A DNA stretch of 64,000 nt from Xenoacremonium recifei (Eukaryota > Ascomycota > Sordariomycetes > Hypocreales > Nectriaceae). Shown piece after piece: positions 1 to 12,800 of the stretch (positions are counted from its first letter, which is position 1; each line of letters begins with the position of its first letter). Location: assembly GCA_012184525.1 (NCBI GenBank), contig WOFQ01000028.1, positions 248,001 through 312,000 on the forward strand, written 5' to 3'. The position numbers and the translations under genes are program-made. Under the pieces are notes generated by a model that ran no database searches, was not told where the DNA came from, and worked only from the letters and a program-made list of their open reading frames with translations.

Positions 1-621
1 TGGGTGAGGGTGCTGGCCCGGCCGTAGAGTATCGGCGGGCATTGAATGATCCCCATGTGGCGTAGCCAGCAGAGCTGACTCGACGAGTTTCATTCACTTG
101 CATTCCCAGTGGGTTGTCTCTAGTGTTGAGGGGATCCATCGCATGAATTGTGCTGACGACGGCAGCGGAAGCGCGGCGACCGAAAGCTGCCACGGCCTGG
201 GAACCACGGCGGGCTCTGCCAGACGATCTTCTGCGTTCAGCGTCATCCGTATTGATAGTCCACCCAATGTGTTTGGTGTTGTTTGTCGAACCATCAGAGC
301 TCTCGGCTTTCTCAGGGTCGTCTTGGGCCCATTGTGGTTGTGAGAACGTCTTGTAGGGTTCGTCAGTGTTGTTTCAAGGCAGTGTCCAACAAAGCGTAGA
401 GAACTTACGATAGTCCGAGGCGGCATTCGTGGTGATGGGGGAACCTGTTCTTCTTCTTCCTCCTGAATGGACTCGATGTTCGACTGGTTCCTGGCCCTGC
501 TGGCCGGTCCCTCCTCGTCTTCAATGGTGTCGAGATGGTGAGGGCCTTCATGTCTGGCCAAGTTTGGAGATGCCGTAGACGGCCTCCTTCGCTCTTGCTC
601 GTCGTTTCTTTGGGGCGACAT
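1..621 (-). CDS. Hypothetical Ser/Arg-rich protein, truncated by window edge
   Basis: Two exons are readable: 621-409 and 349-1, running off the window, so at least 187 residues of the N-terminal part are present. The intron (350-408) has a GTAAGT donor, a CTGAC branch-like site and an AAG acceptor, and joins in phase 0. Reading straight through the intron also stays open but gives a less fungal-looking tail. I chose ATG 621 rather than the in-frame ATG at 657 because the extra residues look like leader sequence. The protein is polar and low in complexity: Arg/Ser-rich, with an acidic EEEEE run near residue 60 and several RRxS motifs that could be kinase sites. It may be the disordered cytosolic head of a larger protein. 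No family is recognised. Confidence 0.5.
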
Positions 622-3422
622 TTTTCCTAGAATAAGTAGAAATGCTGCTAGTAACAACGGACAACGCCCTGGTTGCGAGTTTGTCTGCTCTTATATCCCC
701 TCAGTAACTCGAGCTGGTGGCAGACAGCTTGTGTGGGCTTGTCTCACTACCTTCCGAACGATCGGGACCGGTCTGTGATCCATAAAGCCACAAATATGCT
801 TTCGGCAGGCCAACTAGCCGTTGCCGTTCGCTAGCTAGCCCGAGAGGCTTGAGTCTTGGCCACGGAGGTTAGGTAGGCCTTGAAGCTCGAACTTTCGGGA
901 CAAGGGCCTGATCGATCTAGATCATAGGAAGGTCCCGGAACTAGAAAAGTGTTCATCACCCCAGAGACGGCGACCCCCAGAGCATCCGCAACATTGTCTT
1001 GAATGTCTTAACTGACAATGAAGAATGAAACGTGGCACAGAGCCTGTCTCTCGAATTGCCGGATTCTCTTGGCCGCATTCGCCAGGCTCAGAATAGGGAG
1101 TCCACCGTGGTTTTATTGATGAGGAATTAAGTTACAACAGACCAGCCGTGATGAGCGAACTTTCGCTCGTAGCTCAACTAGCAGTGAGGCGGCGAAAGCA
1201 TCTTGTCGCCCATGCTGCGCCGCTCATCATCGGGCCTTTCTGCAATCCGCGTAAGAGAGGGTCTCATGAGATGAGATGAACGAGTTAACCGTGATAACCT
1301 TTGAGGCTTGGCAGGCTGCGAGCGAGTGGTGGCGAGCTCAAGGTTCCGGAGACGCCTCAGCGGGCGGTCGCGTTAGTGTAGAGACCGAGGCCTGTCTATC
1401 TAGCTGAGAGTTCGTACTATCCAAGTGATCGGACGGATTGAGGGCAATCGTTTTGCTAGTGCGGATCGTGTGAGACATGTTGTATGGAGGCGGACATGCT
1501 CACATTCCTAAGCTTTGGCCCCCCATAGGCGAGAGGGATAGCTTCCTAGACAGAATCGGAAAAGCACACAGACGTAAGAAATGCGGCAAGAGATAGGTCG
1601 GCATTCTAGGTCCGATCTGGACCGCCTCAATTCTGGACTGTTCGTCGCTCTCATGTCTGTCAGCTCAAAACACCCCAGGCTACCATGACAACCGGCGCCC
1701 ATCGGCCCATGATCCGTCGGCGCGGAGCGAGCGCTGCCTCGAATCTCGACATCAACTAACGTAGAGTTCATCCGTCAGTGACATTGTGGCCTGGACTTCT
1801 TCTAGTCCCGCAATGTAGGTGCGGAGGTCGTGAGTGAAGAAAAGAAGAAGTCTTCAAAGACAGTACGACGATCACCCCAGACCCCGTTAAGTTGCTCTTG
1901 TCTCATTGGAGCACGAAGATCTGCCCGGAAGTGCTCTCCGGACTCATCTGACGGCTCAACCCGCGATCGACAATATATATAACCCTGAATGTGCTGGTCC
2001 ACTGTCGGGAGACGGCAACTCGATGCGTGTGTACGGCGATCACACGTGCATCGTGGCTTGCTTGTTCCAGTTAGGGATCGGAATCCGAATAGAACATTCT
2101 CTGGCTCGGGAACTAGACTAATTCGTCAGCTTGTCACCGGACATTGGCCAATCGGTTTGGCTGGGTGTGGGATGGGGAGGGACTGGGTTTCACTACATTC
2201 CAGTGTGACAGCCGCATGTAAAATCCGCGCCAATGCGCTATGCCAAACTGAATGGATTGACGTCCGTGATTATTGATCAAACGGTGTCGTTCTCGAAAAT
2301 CAGAAGGATGATGGGCATTTGGCCACTGGACATGGTCTTCAAGCCCGTAGGTACAATATGCATAAGTAGTGAGCAAGCGCATCTAGATGTTTCCAACTCA
2401 GCCAAGATTTTGCGTTACTGCGTGCTGGTTTGTTATCACTGGTATGGTTTGCCGATCTAAGTCTGTCATTTTATCGCTGCAGAATGTCATCGCTCCCCGT
2501 GACATCAACTAATTTTTCGGCGGCGTTGAAACGCAGACGCGATCTCGATATTGACGTCAGTGAGGCTACCCTCTCATGCTGACCACGTCAAGCCCTTCAG
2601 CCTGAACGACTCGGGGCGCATCATTACCAAGGTAGTCCACAGCTCGTCCCCGTCCACATGCGTAGATCATGGTACAACGTGATTTACATCTCGTGACTCC
2701 TTGCTTTGATCGATCACTTGTGATGGCATCACTACACTTTCGCTCGTGCATGAGCACATGTCTTTTAAAGTTCTATTTATGCTCTACTTATGATGTGAGC
2801 AGTCCTTGTTGGTGTGTGCGTATAAGGAATGAGCTTTAGAAGCTGTAGCTAGTCTATCAAGGCAGTCTCTTGTGAGCATTCTCGACCTAGACCAATCACC
2901 ATCCTTTTCCATTTCTCTTTCCTTTCAATAGACTACCATCCGTTCTTCGATCTAGTGTTCCCACACACTTCAAGGACGATTGGAGCATCCCGATCACTCT
3001 TGCTTCGTCTCGGGAAAGACGTAGGGGGGGTTCAGGACAGAAAGCACGTCAGTAAATTGCAGGGCTTCATTATCAGCACGGAAAGTCATGCCAATTGTAC
3101 AAGCTTTCATACATGAATAGATCCTAACGTGAGCCCAACCCATATTCTTTATCCAGATTCTTATCCTTTCCTAAGCTGGGTGCCTATTCCTTATTTAAAC
3201 CCTGGACTCAATCACAGACTAAGAGTCCTATAATATCCATGGAAGATTTTGTTTACTATGTCGGTTGGCTATTATTTAAACCAGGAGATCCCTTGCAGAG
3301 AAGGAAAATATCTCATGCGAATAGCCTGACTTATTGCATATGTAATATCGGGCATCGATTCGAATCATAATTTATATTCAAAATACAACGTTCTGAGCTT
3401 GAACGATAGTCTAACTTTATGT
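622..3422. other. Long intergenic stretch, no gene recognised
   Basis: The short reading frames here lack domain content or plausible splice partners and overlap one another on both strands. No repeat or RNA gene was recognised. The part next to 3422 is AT-rich and probably carries the 3' end of the permease transcript. Confidence 0.5.
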
Positions 3423-5005
3423 CTATATGAATTCTTCTGGCGGGCCGTTGTACTCTGCAAGTTATCAGTCAAGTTGAAATTGAATATTACGAACGATATG
3501 AACTTACCAGTCTTGCCCTTGAACATATACCAGACAACACTGATCATAGAGAGACCAACAAACACAACTGAGGCGTAGTTCATCGTCACCGAATTGACTG
3601 GCAGAACGGTCGGCATGCTAAAGAGAACGAGCTCGAACACAATCCAGGCCAGGGCGAGAACGTTGGCAACAATTCCCAAAGGCTGTCCAAGGTTCCATGG
3701 CGCCTTTGCAACTTCTGAACGCCCCTGGCAGAGACTAATGAAGATTGGAACAAAGTACGCAGCGGCCAGTGCAATGACTCCGACCGACACGAAAGCAGTG
3801 AAGGCACTGCTGCTTCCCAAGTAGACGAGGCCGAGAAGCATCTCGACAACAGTCACCAGCACCAAAGCCCAAAGCGGTCTCTCAGCAGTTGTAGTGGACC
3901 ACAGCTTAGACATTGGGATACCGTGGTCACGAGAGAACGCCCATGTGCATCGAGAAGCGGAAGTGGTGATACTGATGGAGCAGAACAGTGTAACCAATAG
4001 TACCATCAGCATGAGCACGAGAGCTCCGCCCTTGTTACCGATAACTTGTTCAAAGATGTACGGAAGAACCTGTCCATAAGGGGCTTCCAGAACGTCCTCC
4101 AATGGGGGCAAGGTGAAGCAGATAGGTAGGACATAGAAGATGGCGGCGATGCCTCCAACTGGAATGCTGAGGGCCATGGCCCGGGGAACTTCGAATTCGG
4201 GCTTCGTGCACTCCTCTGCCATCGAGACAACCATGCCAAGCGCGGAGAAGGTGTAGGCCGAGGGAAGTAGGCCGATGAAGAACGTGAATCCATGTCCCCA
4301 GCCAGAGAAGCTGGTATCGTAGTGCCCGAGGCCGTATGATGCCGAGTGTCTTCCGCTCTTGGCCGTGATAGAGAGCGCCAATAGCACCGCAATGATGGTT
4401 ATTAAGTTCCAGATAGCTGCTGCAGCATCGACGTATGGGAGGAATCGGTCCCCCAGCGCACAGTTCACAAGACTGATGATGCAAATGGCGTAGAAGATGA
4501 GAAGCAGCTCCCACGTTGTTGCTGTCCATTCAGGCTGATAAATAGAAACCGTAGCCGCAATGAGGGAAGCGAAGCCGAAATTAACAGACAAGGTGATTGT
4601 CCAGTTTCCGATGAGCCAGAACCAGCCAGTGGTATAGGACAATGCCTTCTTCCACGATGACTCTCCCATCAAACGATATGACCAATAATAAGTTCCAGAG
4701 GAAGTGGGGTATCGAGAAGCGAGCTCGCCTAGCGAAACAGCAACGCAGATGTCCAGGACCATGACGACGAGAAGACCGATGAAGATGGACAGCTGTCCGC
4801 CACCGTAGATGGCACTGATGAGAGGTCCACCAATTCCGTACGGTACTGCGGCGATGGACAGACCCATGCCTAGAACAGTCCAGACGGACCTGTTCTGCGG
4901 TAGTTGCGAGGCATAGCCAAACTTGACGGACACGAGCTGTCCAGGTTCATTCGAGACGACGCGTGCGACGGCCGGCTGGCCTTTGTCGTTGCTGATCACA
5001 GCCAT
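3423..5005 (-). CDS. APC-superfamily permease (amino acid/GABA/choline type)
   Basis: This is an integral membrane transporter, probably plasma-membrane, importing an amino acid, GABA or choline with a cation. Exons are 5005-3508 and 3454-3423. The 53-bp intron (GTAAGT donor, TTGCAG acceptor) removes a misleading tail and restores an ending in EYNGPPEEFI, the usual C-terminus of this fungal family. The product is about 509 residues with some 12 hydrophobic segments. The N-terminal part has the APC signature GMGLSIAAVPYGIGGPL near residues 46-62, followed by LASRYPTSSGTYYWSY near 95-110, which is typical of the Hnm1/Uga4-like subgroup. The start ATG directly precedes a short polar N-terminus. 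The substrate cannot be decided from sequence. A second member of this subgroup lies at the other end of the window (60693-62506). Confidence 0.9.
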
Positions 5006-7135
5006 GTTTGAACGTGACGTGAGCTGAGGTCAAGCTGGATCCAAAAACGCCTGGCAATGGGGTCTCAGGTGCAATTATACATGTTTAAACACATACAACC
5101 CAGCACAACGTGGCCATGCCACTTGAACCGCGACCATCTGCTCGAAGCCTTGCATCTGGCTGTTATCTTTGCCTAGTCGAGACAAGTGATCCGGTGCTTC
5201 CCCAACTCCACCCGCTAACCCCTGCTCGAGATTAGGGATATCGAAAGCTGATTGGCTGGTTAGCTCGCTGATCCAGCACCAGTTATCTTCCCGGGGAACA
5301 TACGGGACAGTGAAACACACCCGCTGCCTGCATCCTCCAACCGGAAGGCCAGAGCTATCCCTGTCTACTGGCTGAATCCCGCGATGAGGCGTCGAGGATG
5401 CAATGTACAGCGGGAAGGCTTCGACTGATTCGGCCAGTCGGCCGTGGGCTGTCTTGACCCATCACGGCAACTGGCCTCCCGCGCTACGTCAGATAGCCTC
5501 ACTACGTCGAGCAGCTGTCCCTCTGGCAGCTACGAGACGAACGGGCCACATCAAATGTTCGCTCAGCTATTACTCTGGGAAAGGCAATCGCATCCAATGC
5601 GGCAAGTTTTCCGTCCTTTGGGGAGGCTAGGTGCTCGATCGCTGAGCAGCGGGCTAACTCCCTCTGGCGCAAGTATACGGGAGTTGATCTTCGGCATTGA
5701 CGGGTGGTGTGACTGATGGCTGCATACAGTAAGTAGATAGACGACCTTATCTACTCTTTATCACTCAGATGAATACTGATAACAGCTGCATCCTATGGTG
5801 GAGCTTCATTCGGACCCTTGAAGCTTCGAATAGGCCTGTCCGCTGGTGCATTAGAAGAGGAGCTTATGCGAACTGCGTCACCTTTGTGGCGAGAACGGTG
5901 AATCACTGTGACATGTCGTCTCAGAAGTTTCTCATTGCTTCCTATGCTTCGTGATCATGCAATCATCTTGCCCGACAAACAGGATCCGTCGCCCTTTGTA
6001 TAGCCGTGCTAAGTTCAAGGACGAACAGCAGCGCCCAGCTTACGAGTCCCTCAAGCTATACTCTGTACAGCGTACGGAGTAGCCCCCACGATTTACGGGT
6101 AAAGAATTTCAGTCCTTAACTTTAATCTTGATTGAACTTGGCTCTAATGAATGGGGGAGGGAGTTTTCCATGTGAATGAGACAGGGTTATCAGCACAATA
6201 TTTGGCCCCAAACCTCGGCTGTTATTGGGCACGATAAGCAATGTCTTTGCCTATCAGTTTGTCATTTACGGCAGCTCAGTGGGCGTGACAACCCCACTAA
6301 TCCTACCTTACCTGGCAAACACTCATGTCACTCTGCCATCACTCACTCAAGCACTTATCTCTATAATATTGGGCTGGTTGCCCTACATGCGGAGTCCTTC
6401 TTCCCTCGGATCTTGCCGTCGATACCAGCGATGGCAATCGCCAAGAGGATGAATAGGGCGGCCTGTCCTCTCCGGATAATCATCCATAACTCAATTGATC
6501 CTTCATCTCGCGTAACTCCAAGATCCTACCCTAGAGTTGCTTGGCTTCGTTTTTGTGACTCTCTCGCACAAAGAATTATTCTTGCAGTTGGGACTGCAGT
6601 CTGACATTCCCGTCTTTCAATCATGCTCTTCACCCGTGCTCACTGCCTTGATCGACACTGACTATTGTCATCAATCCCGCTTACTTGCATCGGTGAATTG
6701 GGCGCGTTGTTGATAGTTCTCGGAGATCTTCGCTCAATCGTCCCTCATTAGACCGAGTATTTGAGTTTCGCTGACATTTTTACTGGATAAAGCACAGCCT
6801 ACCCTTCTAGAACCCATTGAATTGTCTTAGACGCGTCTTATGGTGGCTGGGCTGCGCCGTTGCCGTATGACTCTGACCGCCGCGAGTAATTGAATTCAGA
6901 CAGATGAAGGTTGACAAATACCTTCTAAGCCAATCAGAGCGCAGCTTTAACTCAAATTCGCCAAATTCCAAATACTCTGGGCGATGCTTTGAGGCGCAGT
7001 CAGCGGGGCAGCCCGTGATGTGGAGAGATGACGGTGATCTCGGGCTTCAATCGAAGAAAGATATAAAATGAAGAAAGGGAAGGGGCTTGTTCGCTTTTTC
7101 TCTCGGGTTTGACAAGGAAAACGCATGAATTCACA
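5006..7135. other. Intergenic stretch, no gene recognised
   Basis: This 2.1-kb stretch lies between two divergently transcribed genes (permease to the left, C6 regulator to the right), so it contains both promoters. Scattered short reading frames on both strands show no domain, signal peptide or splice logic. The last 150 bp before 7136 contain a pyrimidine-rich patch typical of fungal start regions. Confidence 0.5.
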
Positions 7136-8902
7136 ATGGAGTTGCTCCCTGTTCTCGATACTACGGTCCCGCTGCAAAAGCCTGGCTTCAAGCCGCGCAG
7201 GGCACATAAAAAGTCCAGGTTAGGATGTCTCGGATGTAAGCAGAGGAGAAAGAAGGTACCGTAGCGACCGCTAAATTTCCCTGGCCAATGCCCGTCTCTA
7301 ATGCTGTAGCAGTGCGATGAGCTGAAGCCGCGATGCTCCCGATGCGCAGACCGGAATCTTCCCTGCCAGTACCCAACGAAAGCATCTGAATCTCAGTCAC
7401 GATGGGGGCAACATTTAGAGCCGCCTTCCCAGATGGATCAGTTCTGGAACGAGCTGCAGGATATGTCCCTGCTCAGCCCAATCTCGACAAGCTGTGACGG
7501 AAGCACACGCTGCTCGCCTCCAAATGTCTCGCCGACAAGCTCACCATTGCCCTGGCTCACCAGCAGCGACTATGGGGAGTCAAGTGCCCTAGAACGCACT
7601 GGCGACAATAGCCTGAACTCGACAGAGATGGAGCTCCTCAGCCACTATCTCACCCACACCGCCCGCTATATCGCCTACGACGACGATGACCTGTATGCAC
7701 TGAAAGTCGGGTTTCCCAACCTTGCTTTCCGGAATAAGACTCTCATGAGCTCCATTCTGGCTCTTGCAGCAGTATGCAAATGCCAGGACATCATTACGCG
7801 GTCCGGAAAGTCAGAGCAAGGCTACGATGAGTCTCAGATCCGCAAGCTGCTTGCGCTGGCAGAGAAGCATCACATTTCATCACTGGAGCACACGCAGGCC
7901 GAAATTCCCAGCGCCGACGACTACGACAGCGTTCTCGCGAATGCACCTCTGATGGTCCTCTATGGCACCGCCAGTCATTCCGTGCGCATCCAGCTCGCTC
8001 AAATAAACGGCCTCGACCGCGAGGCAGCCAGCTTAGCATGCCCACCATCTCAATGGATCTCGCTCATTCGCGCCGCACACCTTGCTTATACGGGGCTGCT
8101 CAAGACGGACGATGCCCCCGATAGTCTGGGGCCTGAAACCTTTGTCTACTCGCCCGCAAGTCCTACATTTTCAGGGAGTGAAAATGCCTTCCTTGGTGAG
8201 GATGGGCCCACTGAAGCGACGAAGCAATTCTTCCTCCCAATTGTCGCCTCGACATCGGCAGACGCTTTAACAAAACTTCGCAACAAAGCTGAAGCTATCC
8301 GCATGCTCTGCGCATCAACACCAGACTTGGAGAGTGCTGCATCAACCAAGCTGATGGGAAGCCTGGGAGCTTGCTCTGCGTCCATCGGTGTCTTGGACAA
8401 TGTTCTAGCTGAGACCTTCAGCACAAGCTTCGCCCAACCATTATCGGAGGAGCTCACCAAAGGCTTGGGGCACTTCGGCCAGCGCGTCTCGCCCTGGCTG
8501 AGAGAGTACCTAGCCCGCGTTACATCTGCCACGCCAATCAGACCGCTTCGCAGGACAATCATGTCATTCTTGAACCGAGTGCCGGCCGAGTTTTTGGCTC
8601 TCGTCCAAGACATCGCGGATTCCGGGCCGGCTAAAGGCGATGAGCTCTGGAACACGGTGAGCAGCAAGTCTAGCCCTGTGGATGGGCTGGTCATGGATGT
8701 GCTCGCCCACTGGCTCGTTTTGGTCATGCTGCTGGATGGCGTCTGGTGGATTGGTGACATCGGCGGGTGGGAGCTGCAGCGGGTTGTCTCACTAATGAAG
8801 CAACAAGATCCATTTACTTTAGGCTGTGATGATGAGAAGTGGTGGCCTGAAAGCATGTACAACATCAGAGAGGAGGTGCGCAAGCACATTGTCCGGAAAT
8901 AA
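7136..8902 (+). CDS. Zn2Cys6 transcription factor
   Basis: This is a nuclear DNA-binding regulator of 569 residues. Exon 1 is 7136-7255 and exon 2 is 7313-8902; the 57-bp intron (GTACCG donor, TAGCAG acceptor) splits the zinc cluster itself. After splicing the cluster reads C31-x2-C34-x6-C41-x6-C48-x2-C51-x6-C58, preceded by the basic HKKSRLGC stretch seen in Upc2-like fungal regulators. The long second exon has the helical ELLSHYLTHT region near residues 105-115 and the later hydrophobic segments of the fungal regulator middle domain. The gene runs divergently from the permease at 3423-5005, so regulation of that permease is possible but unproven. The upstream ATG at 7125 is out of frame, which supports 7136 as the start. 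Confidence 0.9.
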
Positions 8903-9224
8903 TTGATACCCGATACGTTATACAATCATTCAATTTTCGTTTAATGTCGTGCTTACATCTTATTGCGTGACTGAAGTGACTGAAAGTTTCCCCGCCATCA
9001 ATTTCATCTACATGTAGGGTAGGAGAACAGGGGGAGGAGACTCAGCCACTCAGGGCGGGCTGTAATAGGACCTGACCGCAATTCTCGTCCCTTCGACGGA
9101 GCACTTTTCGGAACAAATGAACCGGCAGGGTTAGCCTCCCTCGGCAATCCTGCTGAGCCACTGGATCCTACTGGACCACGATCATCAAAGGAACGGCTCG
9201 CTCGCACGGGATGAGGCCTTCTTG
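8903..9224. other. Intergenic, no gene seen
   Basis: This stretch holds the 3' flank of the C6 regulator, ending just before homology between the inverted arms begins. No coding signal was recognised. Confidence 0.5.
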
Positions 9225-9622
9225 GGAATGGCATCAAAGTACAGTGGCGTGCAGTTTCAGAGGCCGCCTGACTTTCAACATCAAGACTCTGAGCACGGAC
9301 CATGACATAGATGCTGTGGCTGGTACAGTGCGCCATACGCAACAAGAAATGGAATCAACACCTAGCAAGGTCCGAATACGAAAGGCCATTAGTGGCTACA
9401 GTAGTTAGACCACTTTTGATTCAGTCATCAGAAGAAAGAACTTTCTGGGGAAGACTCAGAACAGGCATCAATCATCATTAATTGGCACGATGGACCGAAT
9501 ATCCGCAATGTCTAAAACAATGCTTGCGGGTTGAATTTTGCTTCAGTCAATACGCAAGAGCCAATCCTTCGATTCGGCCACCATTCCACCTCCTGTTTAT
9601 TTAAGGTCATACATCTGCATCG

Positions 9623-9762
9623 TGTTGAAGGTTGGGGTGTCACGTGCCGAGCAGGGATCTTAAGATTACCCAAGAAAAGAACTTTCAGGGGCAGACTCAG
9701 AACAGACATGAACATCATCAATTAACTCAATGGACCAAATACCCGCAATGTCTAACACATCG
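9623..9762. repeat. 140-bp extra segment in left arm flanked by CATCG
   Basis: Compared with the right arm, the left arm has about 140 bp inserted between matching flanks. The pentamer CATCG occurs on both sides (9618-9622 and 9758-9762), as a target-site duplication would. The inserted part contains a diverged second copy (about 9672-9757) of the neighbouring 9431-9526 sequence, so it may instead come from recombination with another family member. No coding capacity was seen. Confidence 0.6.
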
Positions 9763-9879
9763 CAGCATGTGTCACGCTAGAAATTTCCAATAGTGTCAAC
9801 AAAACAAAGTGAACCTATTCTCACTATACTGGACCGGATCTCCAGCCAATCCTATCTAATTCCCCTACCGTAGACTCAG

Positions 9880-12800
9880 TCAAGTTTTCCTTCTTTTGCT
9901 GTCATTTCTATAGCTCGAGCTATGTCCACGTTTTGCTGTCGATTCCGTGGTTTGGATTACGTCCAGGTGTGGTATGGCCGATAATGCATGGGTCTCCCTT
10001 GATGCTCCCTTCTCCAGCAACAGTTGAACAATCTCCATATGGCCCCAACGTGAGGCGGCTTGGAGAGCATTGCCATATTCGTCGTCTTGAGCATTGACAT
10101 TTGCTCCCTTCTCCAGCAACAGTCGAACAATCTCTGCGTGGCCCTCAGATGAGGCGACACAGAGAGCATTGCCATGGAGGCTGCCTTGAGCATTGACATT
10201 TGCTCCCTTCTCCAGCAACAGTCGAACAATCTCTGCGTGGCCCTCAGATGAGGCGACACAGAGAGCATTGCCATGGAGGCTGCCTTGAGCATTGACATTT
10301 GCTCCCTTCTCCAGCAACAGTCGAACAATCTCTGCGTGGCCCTCAGATGAGGCGACACAGAGAGCATTGCCATAGAAGCCGCCTTGAGCATTGATATCTG
10401 CTCCCTTCTCCAGTAATACACGAATAATCTCCACCTGGCCCCGAGATGAGGCTGCTTGGAGAGCACTGCCATATTCGCCGCCTTGAGCATTGACATCTGC
10501 TCCATTCTCCAGCAGCATTTGAACAATCTTTGTATCCCCCTGAGATGAGGCCGCTTGGAGAGGATTGCCATAGTAGCCGCCTTGACCATTGACATCTGCT
10601 CCCATCTCCAGCAACAGCTGAACAATCTCCGTGTGGCCCTCACATGAGGCGGCTTGGAAAGCATTGCCATATTCGCCGCCTTGGGCATTAATATCTGCTC
10701 CCTTCTCCAGTAATACACGAATAATCTCCACCTGGCCCCGAGATGAGGCTGCTTGGAGAGGATTACTATAGTAGCCGCCTTGAGCATTGACATCTGCTCC
10801 CTTCTCCAGCACCAGTCGAACAATCTCCATATGGCCCTCATATGAGGCGGCACAGAGAGCATTTCCATATCTGCCGCCTTGACCATTGATATCTGCTCCC
10901 TTCTCCAGCAACAGTTGAACAATCTCCGTGTGGCCCTTGTATGAGGCGGCATAGAGAGAATTGCCATGGAAGCCGCCTTGAGCATTGGGATCTGCTCCCT
11001 TCTCCAGCAATATTTGAACAATCTCTGCATCGCCTCGAGATGAGGCGATATAGAGAGCATTGCCATCTCCATCGCCTTGAGCATTGGTATCTGCTCCCTT
11101 CTCCAGCAACACTTGAACAATCTTTGTATCGCCCTGAGATGAGGCGATATAGAGAGCATTGCCATATCTGCCGCCTTCGGCATTGACATCTGCTCCATTC
11201 TCCAGCAACAGTCGAACAATCTCCGTGTGGCCCTTGTATGAGGCGATATAGAGAGGATTGCCATCTCCACCGCCTTGAGCATCGGGATCTGCTCCCTTCT
11301 CCAGCAACAGTCGAACAATCTCTGTATGGCCCTGAGATAAGGCAGCTTGGAGAGCATTGCCATATTTGCCGCCTTCGGCATTGACATTTGCTCCCTTCTC
11401 CAGCAACAGTCGAATAATCTCCGTGTCGCCCTTCTCTGAGGCGGCTTGGAGAGCATTGCCATATTCGCCGCCTTGAGCATTGACATCTGCTCCATTCTCC
11501 AGCAATAGTTGAACGATCTCTGCGTGGCCCTGAGATGAGGCGATATAGAGAGCATTGCCATATTCGCCGCCTTGAGCATTGATATCTGCTCCCATCTCCA
11601 GCACCAGTCGAACAATCTCCGTGTGGCCCTCATATGAGGCGGCTTGGAGAGCACTGCCATATTCGCCGCCTTGAGCATTGACATCTGCTCCATTCTCCAG
11701 CAATAGTTGAACGATCTCTGCGTGGCCCTGAGATGAGGCGATATAGAGAGCATTGCCATATTCGCCGCCTTGAGCATTGATATCTGCTCCCATCTCCAGC
11801 ACCAGTCGAACAATCTCCGTGTGGCCCTCATATGAGGCGGCTTGGAGAGCACTGCCATATTCGCCGCCTTGAGCATTGACATCTGCTCCATTCTCCAGCA
11901 ATAGTTGAACGATCTCTGCGTGGCCCTGAGATGAGGCGATATAGAGAGCATTGCCATATTCGCCGCCTTGAGCATTGATATCTGCTCCCATCTCCAGCAC
12001 CAGTCGAACAATCTCCGTGTGGCCCTCATATGAGGCGGCACAGAGAGCATTGCCATATCTGCCGCCTTGAGCATTGATATTTGCTCCCTTTCGCAACATA
12101 TTCTCTACAGTCCTTTTGAGTCCTCCGAGGCAGGCATAATAAAGACATGAAGCCTTGGCATAGGCGATTTGCCAGTATCCGTGCCCTTCTTTATATAGTG
12201 AAGACCAGAGCATAAATGTAGTCCTGTTCATCAAGAATCCCATATTTGATTTGGCAATCTCCTCCGAATCCTCGGCCGTACCTGCATGGCATATCCATGA
12301 TGTAGCGGCCAAATGTGCAAAGAAAAACGTTTTTTCTACGTTCACTTTAGTGTCCATATCGTTCTTTTTTACCTCCCTGCTCACACCATTGAGATACAGC
12401 AAGGAGGTCCGCGTAATCGTAACGTGAGCGTTCTCGTCGAAGACTTTTTGGCCTGCGCTTGACTGTAGATATTCTTTGACTGATAAATGAGCCAGGTGAA
12501 GTTCTTTGACTGACTCGCCCCTCCAGGATGAAGTGTTTATGATAGAGACCAGGCTTGGACATAACCTAATGATGTCTTCCTCGCGAGGCATCCTGTCAGC
12601 GATCTTGAAGTATCCACACTTCTCATCGGCCCGCACCGCTACCACGTCGACTGCCTCTTTGAGCGTCAGAGGTCGCTCCACGTAGATGAGAAACCGGAGC
12701 AGCCGCTGTGCTTTCTTTTTAGAATCTGTTGGGATGCTTTTCATCATTCGATCGTACGTCTCCTCAAGACTCCGTGGCAGATTTTGCAGACCACATTCAA

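Noticed and set aside
1508..3350. Run of small frames in the 0.6-3.4 kb gap
   Set aside because: Short, overlapping on both strands, no ATG context, domain or splice partner.
3586..4529. Several frames overlapping the left permease
   Set aside because: They are alternate frames of a clear 12-helix permease exon.
8146..8925. 259-codon minus-strand frame opposite the C6 regulator
   Set aside because: It is antisense to a well-supported exon and has no recognisable domain.
9988..12066. Regular repeats resembling a CRISPR array
   Set aside because: Units are contiguous 99-bp coding repeats without spacers, in a eukaryotic gene.
9957..12074. A 705-codon second frame through the ankyrin array on the same strand
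   Set aside because: It is open only because the 99-bp unit is a multiple of three and lacks stops in that frame; its composition (repeated RLFDxCW, QMSMLKAA) is not protein-like. The other frame encodes clear ankyrin repeats.
12347..12562. Small frame opposite or within the NLR linker exon
   Set aside because: It lies within the third exon of the left NLR gene in another frame.
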